Shown: piece by piece, positions 7,247-16,085 of the stretch | Position numbering within the stretch: the first letter of the stretch is position 1 | How the letters are laid out: every line of letters begins with the position of its first letter | NCBI RefSeq assembly: GCF_016743215.1 | Contig: NZ_VRZC01000011.1 | Location: 1-43,115 of the forward strand | DNA: 43,115 bases | Direction: 5' to 3' | Source of the DNA: Geminocystis sp. GBBB08 | GTDB taxonomy: Bacteria; Cyanobacteriota; Cyanobacteriia; Cyanobacteriales; Cyanobacteriaceae | Position numbers and translations under genes: made by a program | Notes under the pieces: model-generated | Told to the model about the DNA's origin: nothing | Databases searched by the model: none | What the model saw: the letters and a program-made list of their open reading frames with translations, nothing else

Positions 7247-9373
7247 TTGTTTTTTGAGTTGTGTCGCATAAGGAGAATTTTGAGCGTAATATAACTTAAT
7301 CGCTTGACGATAATTAGCCATAACTTGAATAGAATTCTCTATATCTCCATCCATATTTCTAACATTCAATAAAACCCATGCTAAATTATGATACAACTCT
7401 GGTAATTTATTATTAATTTTGAGGGCTTTTTCTAAATAAATTTGAGCATTCTGCCATTGTTGCTGATGAGCAAATAAAGTGCCTAAACGATAATAAACTA
7501 AATAATGATTAGAAAATATTTGTTCATATTGGCTATAACTACTTATCGCTTTTTCAGGCTGATTTATCATCTCATAAATAATGCCTTGATTAATTAATAC
7601 CCCATGAGGAAAATCTTGACAAGAAGTCGCTTTTTGCAAGTAATTAATTGCCTCATTTAACTTCCCTTCTTTAGCGTAATGCCACCCTTTTAAACCCCAA
7701 GCATAACCACTATCAGGAATTTGTTGACAAAAATCGTTAATTTTTCTTCCGACATCTTGAGCATTTTTAGTGATAACAGCGTGTTTTAAGCTAAAAATAA
7801 GAATAGGATATACCCAACTTTGCAATTCCTGACTATGACTATTATTAATTTGTTTTGACTTAAAAATAGCTTGAGTTGCGGGGGAAATATCGCAATTCCA
7901 TTGTTTCTGTTTGGTTAAAATCCATGCTTTCACACCTAAAGAAAAAGTACAATTACTATCTAAAGATAAGGCTTGATTTATAACGGTTTCTGCTTCTTGC
8001 CATTTGCCTAACTTTCCCAATCCCCAAGCCAAGTTACTTTTTATCCACCCTTGTTGTGGTGTTAACTCGGAGGCTTTTTGTAAATCTGACACAGCTTTTT
8101 GCCAATTTCCCTGACGACAAGCCATTAAACCTAAAACAGCGTAACTTCTGCCGTCATGGGGATTTAATTTTATCGCCTGATTTGCTGTAATTTCTGCTTG
8201 TTGAGGGTTAACATGAGTTTGTACTAATGCTAATTCTATCATTACCTGATCATTATTCAGCTCACTTTGCAGACAATTTTGATAGGCTTTTACGGCTTCT
8301 ACTAAATTATGTTGCTGTAAAAAATCTTGAGCTTTTTTATGTAAAGGAGAAAGAAAATTTCCTTGTAAAGCCTTAATTAATTCAGTAGCAGTTTGGAATC
8401 TTTCTTCAACTTTAATCCGCATTCCTGTTAAAATAATATTCTCCATTAAAGGAGTAATATCAGGGCGTAATTGACGAGGAGAAATTAAAGGATCTTTACC
8501 TTTATTATGTAAAATAGAATCAACTCTTTCTGCCGCATCTTCAGGTAATTTTCCCGTTAATAATTCATACATTGAGGCACACAAAGCATAAAAATCTGTA
8601 GCCGCAAATCGTTTACTTTTAGTGCTATATTGTTCATAGGGGGCATATCCACGAGTTAGAACAGTACTCATTACACTTATCATACCATTAATAAATTCTT
8701 TGGTAGCACCGAAGTCGATTAAAATGGCGTTATCTTGAGGATTAATAATAATATTTTCTGGTTTTATATCTCGATGTAAGAAATTATTATCATGAATTAT
8801 TTTTAAGGCTTCTGCTATTTGAATAAAGTATTTTTTAATTCGACTCTCACTGATTATTCCTTCTTCTTCAAGAATTTTTAATAAAGATTTACCTTCAATA
8901 AATTCCATGACAATATAAGCAGTATTATTTTCTTCAAAACATTCATAAACTTTGGGAATATTAGGATGAAGACATTTTTTTTGGTTGTCAGATTCTAGCT
9001 TAAATTTTTGAATTTGTAATTGTTTTTCTTTAGGAGTTGTATTCAGTGACCAAATAACGTTATTATCTTGTCTAGCTGATTTTTCTGCCCATAATTCTTT
9101 AATCGCAACGGTAGCTTGATTTGCGAGATAGATACCTTTATAAGTGATACCGAAACCACCTTCGCCGAGGGTTTCTAATATTTGATAACGCCCATTTAAT
9201 AATAAAGTGTTTAGTTTTAAATGATGGGGAGAATTATTTCCAGTATTTTGGGTTTTTTCTTGATTTTTTGAATCATTATCAGAATAAAATTCGATTAAAG
9301 AATAGCCACAAATTTGACAAAAAGTTACACTTAGAGGATTCTGTTCTAAACAAGCTGGACATTGAATAGTCAT
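7220..9373 (-). CDS. Ser/Thr protein kinase with N-terminal zinc ribbon and C-terminal TPR repeats
   Basis: 717 residues. Order: zinc ribbon (Cys5, 8, 19, 22), linker, Hanks-type kinase at ~62-335 with glycine loop GEGGFG at 70-75, ATP lysine 92 (VAIKE), HRDIKPEN at 200-207 and DFG at 220-222, then about ten TPR helical pairs to ~700. All catalytic residues are present, so it should be active. No transmembrane segment is evident, so it is cytosolic. It is the last gene of a minus-strand cluster that also encodes a PP2C phosphatase (94 bases upstream), an FHA protein and a vWA protein; these are the obvious partner phosphatase, phospho-reader and substrate. TPRs suggest a scaffold for protein partners. 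Confidence 0.93.
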   Translation of the reverse strand: MTIQCPACLEQNPLSVTFCQICGYSLIEFYSDNDSKNQEKTQNTGNNSPHHLKLNTLLLNGRYQILETLGEGGFGITYKGIYLANQATVAIKELWAEKSARQDNNVIWSLNTTPKEKQLQIQKFKLESDNQKKCLHPNIPKVYECFEENNTAYIVMEFIEGKSLLKILEEEGIISESRIKKYFIQIAEALKIIHDNNFLHRDIKPENIIINPQDNAILIDFGATKEFINGMISVMSTVLTRGYAPYEQYSTKSKRFAATDFYALCASMYELLTGKLPEDAAERVDSILHNKGKDPLISPRQLRPDITPLMENIILTGMRIKVEERFQTATELIKALQGNFLSPLHKKAQDFLQQHNLVEAVKAYQNCLQSELNNDQVMIELALVQTHVNPQQAEITANQAIKLNPHDGRSYAVLGLMACRQGNWQKAVSDLQKASELTPQQGWIKSNLAWGLGKLGKWQEAETVINQALSLDSNCTFSLGVKAWILTKQKQWNCDISPATQAIFKSKQINNSHSQELQSWVYPILIFSLKHAVITKNAQDVGRKINDFCQQIPDSGYAWGLKGWHYAKEGKLNEAINYLQKATSCQDFPHGVLINQGIIYEMINQPEKAISSYSQYEQIFSNHYLVYYRLGTLFAHQQQWQNAQIYLEKALKINNKLPELYHNLAWVLLNVRNMDGDIENSIQVMANYRQAIKLYYAQNSPYATQLKKQFDDLQIKL

Positions 9374-9380
9374 ATATTAT

Positions 9381-9402
9381 AGTAGGGCGAGGTGTGCATC
9401 GC
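9381..9402. repeat. Short GTAGGGCGA repeat with GCGA/TCGC ends
   Basis: AGTAGGGCGAGGTGTGCATCGC in the gap between the kinase and phosphatase genes. A related copy (GTAGGGCGATGCAC) is at 5268-5286. Small dispersed intergenic repeat, no coding role seen. Confidence 0.4.
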
Positions 9403-9467
9403 AAAATCAATTTAATTTTTTGATAATAAATCAGCCGTTGAAATTCTCAAGGATTTATGGCAAACTT

Positions 9468-11309
9468 TTAAAATTCATAAGGTTTAACAGAGCATTTTAA
9501 AGCGATAATTGTGGCATTATCAGATGCACCTTTGTTTAAAACCTGTTGGATAATTTTATTAATGGCTGAATCGAGGTTATTTTCCTGAATAAAAATATCT
9601 AAAAACTCTTGATTAGTAAAATAATCCCAAACTCCATCACTACATAAAATCAATATATCATTGTTTTCTAAAGTTAGAGATATTGCCTGATTATTTTTAC
9701 TTAAATTTTGCACATAACCAGCACTTAAAACAGATTTTGAGCCTAGGGATTTTATTAACACATTTCTGTCAGGATGATCTAAACTTTCTTCATAGGTAAT
9801 TTGTTCACTAGCTAATAACATATTAACTAAAGAATGATCTTCACTGAGTTGTTTTATTTCTTCTCTTCTGATTAAATAAATGCGACTATCACCCACATGA
9901 CTAATTATTAATTGATTATTTATCGCTAAAATTACGCTTAATGTTGTGCCTCCTTCTTTTACTTGTTGGTTAATGTTTTGGTTTGCTTGATTAAAGATTT
10001 CTGTTAGCCATTTTTGTTGATTTTCTGCATTGTTTAATTCAAAATTAAAGGGAGTTTCTAATAAGGTTTGAATGGCTAATTTACTGGCTAATTCTCCTTG
10101 TGCCATTCCTCCCATACCATCGGCTATACCTGCTAAAATTAGATTATTTTGGTTGATTTCTTGCTGTTTGATGCCATAACTGTCTTCATTAACTAATCTT
10201 TTTGGAGATAAACCTAGTATCGATTTTTTGGCAATTTTCCATGAGATTATGTTTTGTCTTAAACTATTTCTCGTTTCGATTAGTAGTTTTAATAGTTGAT
10301 TTAATGAGTATCTTTCTTCGGCAATTGGTGATAAGCAAACTTGTAAAATTTGATATATTCTAGGAATTAAATTAATAGTTAAATTTTGACGAATAGGTAA
10401 TTTTTGTTCATGAAACATTTGATACATTAATGCACCGATAACATAACTACTCATAAATTGATTAATCTCTTTACTATAGGCTAATTCAGGTGCTGAATAT
10501 GTGCCTAATAAACCCGTTTTTAGTTTTATTTCTTGGGGATAAACATGGGTTAAATCAAAAAACTTAATTGGTGTGCCAATGGAGATAAATTGTGGTGATA
10601 AATCTAAACAATACCAACCATTTTGAGAGATATAAAAAAAGCCTTGACAAAGGGTGACTAAAAGGGATAGTTTTTCTTCGTCACTATGAGATTGACTTAA
10701 CCAGTAAGTAAGGGTATTTTTTTCTTCTGGATAAGGGATAAGAATCAATAATTTAGTGGATGATTCTTGGTTGTCAATTTCGATTTCAGGATAGTATTCT
10801 TCTTCTAAATAATCATCATCTTTTTCTTCTGCTAAATAACTGTCTGTTTCTAAATTATTCTGTTGCGAAGTGAGGGGTAAATCTAGGGTAAAATCTTCTT
10901 GTTTATCTTCTCTATTTTCATCTTGTTGATTCTCGATTATTTCTAAATTTGGACTGTCAGTAAGAGGTAAGTTTTCTTGAAATTCTAAGTCTGTAGATTG
11001 ATTAGTTATCTCTAAGGAAGACGATGGATTAAGGATGATATTTTCTAGGGTGATATTTGCCCATAAATCACTAATCATGCCATAATCATTAAGTTGATTT
11101 CTGAGGTTAATTTCGTGGGATAAGTTACTATCAATATCACCGATTCTCAATAATCCTAAACATTGATTTAAAGTATATTTTTCAGCGTTAATAACTTTAA
11201 CTTGGTAATAGTGAATTCGATTATTTAGTAACCCCAAATATTTAATAATTTCAATTTCAATATTATCTAAAGTTATAGTTTTTCCTTGTTGAATTGTGAC
11301 TAAATCCAT
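9468..11309 (-). CDS. PP2C-family protein phosphatase with N-terminal pseudokinase-like domain
   Basis: 613 residues. The C-terminal ~250 residues are a PP2C (PPM) phosphatase: ADGMGGMAQGELAS, GGTTLSVILA, HVGDSRIYLI, EDHSL and CSDGVWDYFT, with the metal-binding Asp residues. The middle (~205-350) resembles a kinase C-lobe: GTYSAPELAYSK looks like the APE motif, while the catalytic loop is LDLSPQF instead of RDxKPEN and DFG is replaced by DLT, so Lys, Asn and Gly are missing. This predicts a non-catalytic pseudokinase. An acidic Asp/Glu/Ser-rich stretch (~105-180) precedes it. It should dephosphorylate targets of the neighbouring kinase. Cytosolic; no membrane span. Confidence 0.88.
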   Translation of the reverse strand: MDLVTIQQGKTITLDNIEIEIIKYLGLLNNRIHYYQVKVINAEKYTLNQCLGLLRIGDIDSNLSHEINLRNQLNDYGMISDLWANITLENIILNPSSSLEITNQSTDLEFQENLPLTDSPNLEIIENQQDENREDKQEDFTLDLPLTSQQNNLETDSYLAEEKDDDYLEEEYYPEIEIDNQESSTKLLILIPYPEEKNTLTYWLSQSHSDEEKLSLLVTLCQGFFYISQNGWYCLDLSPQFISIGTPIKFFDLTHVYPQEIKLKTGLLGTYSAPELAYSKEINQFMSSYVIGALMYQMFHEQKLPIRQNLTINLIPRIYQILQVCLSPIAEERYSLNQLLKLLIETRNSLRQNIISWKIAKKSILGLSPKRLVNEDSYGIKQQEINQNNLILAGIADGMGGMAQGELASKLAIQTLLETPFNFELNNAENQQKWLTEIFNQANQNINQQVKEGGTTLSVILAINNQLIISHVGDSRIYLIRREEIKQLSEDHSLVNMLLASEQITYEESLDHPDRNVLIKSLGSKSVLSAGYVQNLSKNNQAISLTLENNDILILCSDGVWDYFTNQEFLDIFIQENNLDSAINKIIQQVLNKGASDNATIIALKCSVKPYEF

Positions 11310-11422
11310 TGATTTTTAGTGAATATTTATATAGTAAATAGACTTGGGGTAAAGGTAAGCAAGAAATAATAGTTTCCAGATACTTCTTTCTTCCTTATCC
11401 TCAACCTATGAGTTTTACCAGA

Positions 11423-11450
11423 CTTTGCGTCTTTGCGTCTTTGCGAGAGA
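11423..11450. repeat. Iterated CTTTGCGT repeat
   Basis: Three tandem CTTTGCG(T) units followed by an A-rich tract, between the FHA and PP2C genes. Similar CTTTGCGTCTTTGCG strings are common intergenic repeats in cyanobacteria, from general knowledge. Confidence 0.5.
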
Positions 11451-11456
11451 AAAAAA

Positions 11457-12029
11457 TTAATCGATAATTTGAAAGGTAAAACGAATTTTGGCGATAGCAA
11501 TTTCATCACCATTTTCCAGAATGTCAGGAGTGGTAATACGGGCATTAAAACGATTTTGTCCAACTTTTTTGATAAAAATACCATTAGTTGAGCCTAAATC
11601 TTTAATCTTCCATTGGTGATTCTCGAAGTAAATTTCACCGTGTTGACGAGAAACTGTCTCATTACCTAAAAAATGCTCTAAGTCTATATCCACAGGCCCA
11701 GTATCAGGGTCGAATATACCAATATTAGCATAGTTCTCGATCATAAATTCAGGAATAGGGGCCTTAGGCATTTTACTAATCAACTTGGCTTTACCAGTAG
11801 TAATAGGTGAAGGAGGAGAAGAGGGAATAATGGATTCAGGATTAGAAGGGGTAACTTTAACAGTAGGAGAGGATTCTAAGGAGTCATCAAAAGTAGGTGA
11901 AGGAGGAGAGGGAGGTATATTTGGAGTTACATCTAATGTATTTATAACAAGTTCTGCTCCACAAGCATCACAAAATTCTAAGTCTTCGGGGTTTCGATCA
12001 TATCCACAAACATTACAAGTAATAGTCAT
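11457..12029 (-). CDS. FHA-domain protein with N-terminal zinc ribbon
   Basis: 190 residues. Zinc ribbon at the N terminus (Cys5, 8, 20, 23), then a Pro/Ser/Thr-rich flexible linker (~28-78), then an FHA domain (~95-188) with the conserved phosphothreonine-binding residues in VSRQHGEI and DLGSTNGIFI. FHA domains bind phosphothreonine peptides, so this should read phosphorylation by the kinase at 7220-9373. The zinc ribbon resembles the one on that kinase. The linker itself contains several Ser-Pro and Thr-Pro sites that could be phosphorylated. 68 bases downstream of the vWA gene, likely co-transcribed. Confidence 0.93.
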   Translation of the reverse strand: MTITCNVCGYDRNPEDLEFCDACGAELVINTLDVTPNIPPSPPSPTFDDSLESSPTVKVTPSNPESIIPSSPPSPITTGKAKLISKMPKAPIPEFMIENYANIGIFDPDTGPVDIDLEHFLGNETVSRQHGEIYFENHQWKIKDLGSTNGIFIKKVGQNRFNARITTPDILENGDEIAIAKIRFTFQIID

Positions 12030-12097
12030 AGAATTAATTAATTTATCAGTAATAAAAATATCGAATTTACCATTTATAACGACTAATTTATTCTTCT

Positions 12098-13498
12098 TTA
12101 AGTGCCTGTTAATTGGCGAATTTGCTCATCGGATAAGCCCTCATCTAAATCAGTAGTTGACATTTTGACGGTTTTACCCTTAGCTCCCATTTTAACGGTT
12201 TTACGAGTGCTAGAGGAAATTTTACGGGTTTTGCGTAACTCGATAATGCCTTCATTGAGGGATTCTAACATATCCTGATTCCCAATTTTAACGGTAAGAC
12301 GACGGGCAGTCTCCATTTTTTGCTCTGCTAATTCGGGGTTTTCTTCAGCTACTTTTGTGGCATCATCTATTAATTGACTTATGTTTCTTTGTTGAACATA
12401 CCCCATTACTTCTTGATCTACGGCAGTGGTTGCTCCTTGTCCTGCTAAAAATTGGACTACAATATTCTGGGGAGGTAACTCTCCTCGACGATTTTGGGCG
12501 GGGACATCATAAGTTAAGCCTAATTGTGCTACTCTAACTTTAGAACTAGCTCGACTATCTACATCAAATTCGAGGATAAACACTGTTTCATCGTTGCCTC
12601 TAGCTGAACCGATATGATAGGGTTGCTGTAATAAGGGAAATTCTGCTTGTTCGGGATATACTCTTGTTACTCTGTTTAATTCAACTCCTTTGACGGTTTT
12701 GATATTCATGGCAAGATTATTGATAACTTCACCGATAGTGTTTTGATATTCTTCAAAGATTGTTTGTGCTACTTTCTCTACTGGTATTTGTGTACCTTTT
12801 GCTTCTTTTTCGACAATATGATATAGTCGCCCGGCGGTGGTATCTCCTAAGTTAATTAACAAATCTTCGTTATATTCACCGATACCTAAAGCGGTAATAG
12901 GAATACTATTTTCAGCAAATTTTTTCGCTAATTCTTGACATTCAAATTCATCAAATGTTTGCCCATCAGTAAATATAATCGCCCTTTTACTTGTCATGGA
13001 TTGTTTACTTAAAATATTTAAGGCTTCTTCCATGCCTTTACCCATACAAGTGCCTCCGCTAAATTCTTTTAAACGGGCGATCGCATTTTTTAAGTCTTGT
13101 TTTTGAGTAGTTGGAGTTAAAGGAATAAGAGTGGACGCTTGATCGTCAAACTGTATTAAACATACCTTATCTTGCTGATTAAGTAAACCCGAATCGATTA
13201 AATTATTGAGGGATTCAATGACAATATCAATCTTACTTTTACCGCCAGTAACTTCTCGATATTGGTTGCCGTCAGTGGTAATAAAATTACCTGTTGGTTG
13301 AGGATTACCTGAGACAATTTCATACATTGAACCACTGGTGTCAATTAAAATACTAACAGTGGTTGAAGGGCGACTATTTGCTACTTCTTTTATCGGGCGT
13401 AATTTTAGCATAATAAACAATTTTTGATCTGCTGTATCGGCGGCTAAAAATTCTCGATGGGGTGTAATTTCTACTTTTAAAGGGTTATTTAATTCCAT
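12098..13498 (-). CDS. vWA-domain protein with Thr-rich phospho-acceptor-like tail
   Basis: 466 residues, no signal peptide or membrane span, so cytosolic. A vWA domain occupies ~45-235 with an intact MIDAS: DTSGS at 53-57, GGTCMGKGM for the Thr, and FTDGQ for the Asp, predicting divalent-metal-dependent ligand binding. A beta-rich middle follows and a basic helical stretch. The tail carries TRKTVKMG, KTVKM and STTDLDEGLS; TDLD fits the TxxD pattern that many FHA domains prefer when the Thr is phosphorylated. It lies directly upstream of the FHA gene. Likely a TerY-like target or effector of the kinase and phosphatase next to it; substrate status is inference. Confidence 0.9.
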   Translation of the reverse strand: MELNNPLKVEITPHREFLAADTADQKLFIMLKLRPIKEVANSRPSTTVSILIDTSGSMYEIVSGNPQPTGNFITTDGNQYREVTGGKSKIDIVIESLNNLIDSGLLNQQDKVCLIQFDDQASTLIPLTPTTQKQDLKNAIARLKEFSGGTCMGKGMEEALNILSKQSMTSKRAIIFTDGQTFDEFECQELAKKFAENSIPITALGIGEYNEDLLINLGDTTAGRLYHIVEKEAKGTQIPVEKVAQTIFEEYQNTIGEVINNLAMNIKTVKGVELNRVTRVYPEQAEFPLLQQPYHIGSARGNDETVFILEFDVDSRASSKVRVAQLGLTYDVPAQNRRGELPPQNIVVQFLAGQGATTAVDQEVMGYVQQRNISQLIDDATKVAEENPELAEQKMETARRLTVKIGNQDMLESLNEGIIELRKTRKISSSTRKTVKMGAKGKTVKMSTTDLDEGLSDEQIRQLTGT

Positions 13499-13527
13499 AA
13501 TTTTTTTAGATAATTTTAATAGTTTAA

Positions 13528-13598
13528 GTTCGTAGTAATGGCTTTAACTATTGTGGACAAAATTTTGAAGAATAAGGGCGGAAGCCCTCACTACAAAC
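13528..13598. repeat. MITE-like palindromic element, copy 2
   Basis: Ends GTTCGTAGT and ACTACAAAC, with inner hairpin AGGGCGGAAGCCCT. Located in the gap between the vWA gene and the 130-residue gene. Same ends as 1258-1310 and 26720-26773, with a longer centre. Confidence 0.65.
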
Positions 13599-13631
13599 CT
13601 ATATAACAAATAGTCTATACCAAATGTCTAA

Positions 13632-14024
13632 TTAAAAAGAAAAGATACTAGATAAAGGTGGTAAAACTCCTCCTGTTGGTTCGATATTTTCTAAATCTGG
13701 TTCGATAAAATTAGGTATTTCTTGATTACCTGAATCTATTAATAATTTTATTTTTTCATCTAGCATTGATTTTAATTTTATCGTTATAGGAGTGAGACGA
13801 TAACCCTCTTTTATATCTTCTATCCAACTATTAATTATTTGTTGTAATTGATATTGATTAATGGTAGCTAAACTTTTAGTTTCTAGTTGTGTTTTTATAC
13901 TAGAGATAATTTCATGATTAAAAATAAGCTGAGGATTATCTTCTTGGTTTTGATTTAATTGTAAACTATAACTAAAATTTTGGTTATCCTCTTTATTAGT
14001 AATTGTTAATGTATATTTGACCAT
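13632..14024 (-). CDS. Hypothetical protein in the kinase/FHA/vWA cluster
   Basis: 130 residues, not recognised. The N-terminal half is beta-rich (MVKYTLTITNKEDNQNFSYS), the middle is helical and charged, and the tail is Gly/Pro-rich (EPTGGVLPPLSSIFSF). No membrane span or signal peptide. Position between the membrane FHA-like protein and the vWA protein, same strand, suggests a part in the same system. Gene status is supported by operon position and absence of a better frame. Confidence 0.7.
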   Translation of the reverse strand: MVKYTLTITNKEDNQNFSYSLQLNQNQEDNPQLIFNHEIISSIKTQLETKSLATINQYQLQQIINSWIEDIKEGYRLTPITIKLKSMLDEKIKLLIDSGNQEIPNFIEPDLENIEPTGGVLPPLSSIFSF

Positions 14025-14114
14025 TATTTATAATTATTTCAACTATTTTGATAGATAATTTTAGGCAAATAGGCAACTCAAATGCGTCTTAGCTTATCAC
14101 ATATAATCCGTAAA

Positions 14115-14131
14115 ACAGGCATCTTGCCTGT
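14115..14131. repeat. Short hairpin repeat ACAGGCA-TCT-TGCCTGT
   Basis: Perfect 7-bp stem with a 3-base loop, followed by a direct repeat TGTAACAATTATTGG at 14130-14144 and about 14149-14163 that reaches into the stop of the next gene. A related hairpin is at 20663-20679. Confidence 0.55.
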
Positions 14132-14156
14132 AACAATTATTGGTTGCTTGTAACAA

Positions 14157-15044
14157 TTATTGGGTTTTTATCTCAATAGCTATATTACCTAATTTACGTT
14201 TATCTCCGTTTTTTAATTCTTGGGTTAATTGTTTCATTTTTTGTCCATATTCTTGATCAAAGTTGATAAAAATTTGTTTATTTTCTAAGTAAATTTTAGC
14301 AGTTATAGGGGTATAACCCTGAGATTTTGGTAAATAAATATGGGCTTTATTACTACTGCCTAAAATCACTGGTTGACTGCCTAAAGATACGGTTTTTTGT
14401 TCGTTTTCTCCATAATGCACAATTAACCACGCTTCTCGAAAAACTGCTTCGATTAAGATTATCATTAAACCAATAAAAAAACCAATGGCGGCTAATCCGA
14501 AAATACGCCCAATTATTTCCCCAGCAATGAAGCTAAAACCGATAAAAAGACAACCGCCAATTATTCCCCCTAAAAATCCTCCTCCTAACCCTCGAATTTT
14601 GTCTAAATTGGGGATACGAAAACTTAAACCAAATCCCAATAATCCTCCAGCTATACCCCAACATATCACTCTTAATATCTCTGTTGCACCCAAAATGGAA
14701 AATATCCCCTGTGCGATACCTCCAGCGATTAACCCTGACAGTAATCCAGGTAATAATGCCGATTTGAGGCTTTCTCCCCACCTCATACCTCTTTTTAAGT
14801 AGCAATTATATCCTAATAATAAACTAAGAGCGATCGCAAATCCAATAATGGCAAACCAAAAACCCGTCATGATAACTACAGCGATAAAAGTGGTTTGATT
14901 TTGTCCGGCTAAAATAATATCACCAATTATACTGCCCATCGCTCCTCCTGTTGCCCCCCACAAACCTAGTTGTAAGGCTTGTTGGGAGTTGTCGAGAATG
15001 TTTTTAAGCAGATTTTGTCTTGAGGAAAGTTTTGAAAGAATCAT
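14157..15044 (-). CDS. Glycine-rich multi-span membrane protein with C-terminal FHA-like domain
   Basis: 295 residues. Residues ~20-210 form about six hydrophobic glycine-zipper spans (for example GLWGATGGAMGSIIGDIILA and GGFLGGIIGGCLFIGF). Residues ~215-295 are a soluble beta-rich tail: VSLGSQPVILGSSNKAHIYL and YTPITAKIYLENKQIFI, with the strand rhythm of an FHA domain but without the SRxH and NG residues. It is clearly paralogous to the C-terminal ~250 residues of the product at 25222-26694 (for example shared AHIYLPxSQGYxPITAKIYxEN and DKRKLG) and more distantly to 29596-30702. First gene of the phospho-signalling cluster; probably its membrane anchor. Confidence 0.82.
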   Translation of the reverse strand: MILSKLSSRQNLLKNILDNSQQALQLGLWGATGGAMGSIIGDIILAGQNQTTFIAVVIMTGFWFAIIGFAIALSLLLGYNCYLKRGMRWGESLKSALLPGLLSGLIAGGIAQGIFSILGATEILRVICWGIAGGLLGFGLSFRIPNLDKIRGLGGGFLGGIIGGCLFIGFSFIAGEIIGRIFGLAAIGFFIGLMIILIEAVFREAWLIVHYGENEQKTVSLGSQPVILGSSNKAHIYLPKSQGYTPITAKIYLENKQIFINFDQEYGQKMKQLTQELKNGDKRKLGNIAIEIKTQ

Positions 15045-15159
15045 GATTTCATTTTGCTGTTTTAGCCTTCTTATATATATCAGTCGAACTTTGCCTATTT
15101 ATGCAAGGTTAACAAAAATTTTCATGAAAAATATAAAAATAAAAAAGGATTACAATTTT

Positions 15160-15569
15160 TTATCTTAATAATGCTCTAAATCCAGCTTGTTCAAAATGCT
15201 TATCGTAAGCAAGAGCAATACAATATTTTGTTTTTCCATTATATAAAAAGATGAGCAATCAGTTAAACTCCATTGTTTATCTAATCTTTTTTTATACAAT
15301 TCTAAAGATTTTTTAATTAATTCTTCTGTTTGAGATATGACTTCTATTTGAGGATTTGTGAAAGAATATTCGATAAATTTAACTGCTTTTTGTTTATAAA
15401 TTTTTCCCCTCCCAGAAAAAGCATTTAATAACTCAGTAAATATCATTTCACTGGTGACAATAGTTGTATTGCCAATAGAAGTTGTTATTTCTCTTGTTTT
15501 TTGATGTAAGCTATCATCAGGATTTAATAATGCAATCCAATATCCAGTATCAGCAAAGATTTTTTTCAT
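15160..15569 (-). pseudogene. Frameshifted PIN-domain toxin (VapC-like)
   Basis: ATG at 15569 opens a typical PIN toxin: MKKIFADTGYWIALLNPDD, VTSEMIFTELLNAF and QWSLTDCSSFYIMEKQNI. The frame is then lost near 15217-15225 and runs to a stop at 15165. In the neighbouring frame the expected ending ALAYDKHFEQAGFRALLR continues to a stop at 15160-15162. One inserted or two deleted bases would restore it. The lost part contains the fourth acidic residue (YDKHF) of the active site, so the toxin is probably inactive, unless this is a sequencing error. Starts two bases after the antitoxin gene. Confidence 0.85.
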
Positions 15570-15571
15570 GG

Positions 15572-15838
15572 TTACTGTTTAGGATTACCGTAAAGATAAT
15601 AGTCTAAATTTTGGGCAAAATCTTCAGGGAGTTTTGTCGTTAATTCCTGTGAAGTTTCGGCGTTAAGCTCATCAATAAACGTTAAAAAAGATGGAATTTG
15701 AGTATCTTGTGATAAAGAATCCTGCGAGGTTGATAGTTGTTTTTTTGATTTGATAAATAATAAAAAATTTAGAACTTCTTTGACTAAAATATCAGGTGTA
15801 TTTTCAATTTCATGAATTAATTGTTCTCTTTCCAACAT
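15572..15838 (-). CDS. Antitoxin of the frameshifted PIN toxin (DUF2281-like)
   Basis: 88 residues: N-terminal helix MLEREQLIHEIENTPDILVKE followed by VLNFLLFIKSKK, the pattern of DUF2281-type VapB antitoxins, then an acidic disordered region that would wrap the PIN toxin. Two-base gap to the toxin gene. Apparently intact although its toxin is broken, the usual outcome since loss of toxin is tolerated first. Confidence 0.78.
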   Translation of the reverse strand: MLEREQLIHEIENTPDILVKEVLNFLLFIKSKKQLSTSQDSLSQDTQIPSFLTFIDELNAETSQELTTKLPEDFAQNLDYYLYGNPKQ

Positions 15839-16085
15839 AAAATTATATTCTCAAATAAATACTATATAAACATAATAACAAAAAATATTTATGCTTAAAA
15901 TATTATTTCACAAAACAGATATTTCTCCTCACTTATTAACTCTTATTAAGGAAAATATTAATCAGAATACTCTTACTCAATTTTAACTAAATATAAAACT
16001 ATTCATAATTTGTCTATTACTTGATCATTTTCATCCTAACTTTTAGCTAAAATAGCTATATAATCCAAGAAAATTAACTAAAATA
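15839..16085. promoter_or_regulatory. Divergent promoter region between two TA modules
   Basis: 247 very AT-rich bases between divergent antitoxin genes; promoters for both must lie here. I could not define -10 or -35 boxes with confidence. A 32-codon frame at 15892 has no recognisable features and is not called. Confidence 0.4.

Noticed and set aside
11327-11584. 85-residue minus-strand frame
   Set aside because: It overlaps the 3' end of the FHA gene in another frame and is partly a translated CTTTGCGT repeat.
14485-14802. Pro/Lys-rich plus-strand frame opposite the membrane protein
   Set aside because: Antisense shadow of glycine-rich membrane spans; the same artefact appears at 25616-25894 and 30140-30694.
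15892-15990. 32-codon frame between the two divergent TA modules
   Set aside because: No recognisable motif; more likely promoter DNA.
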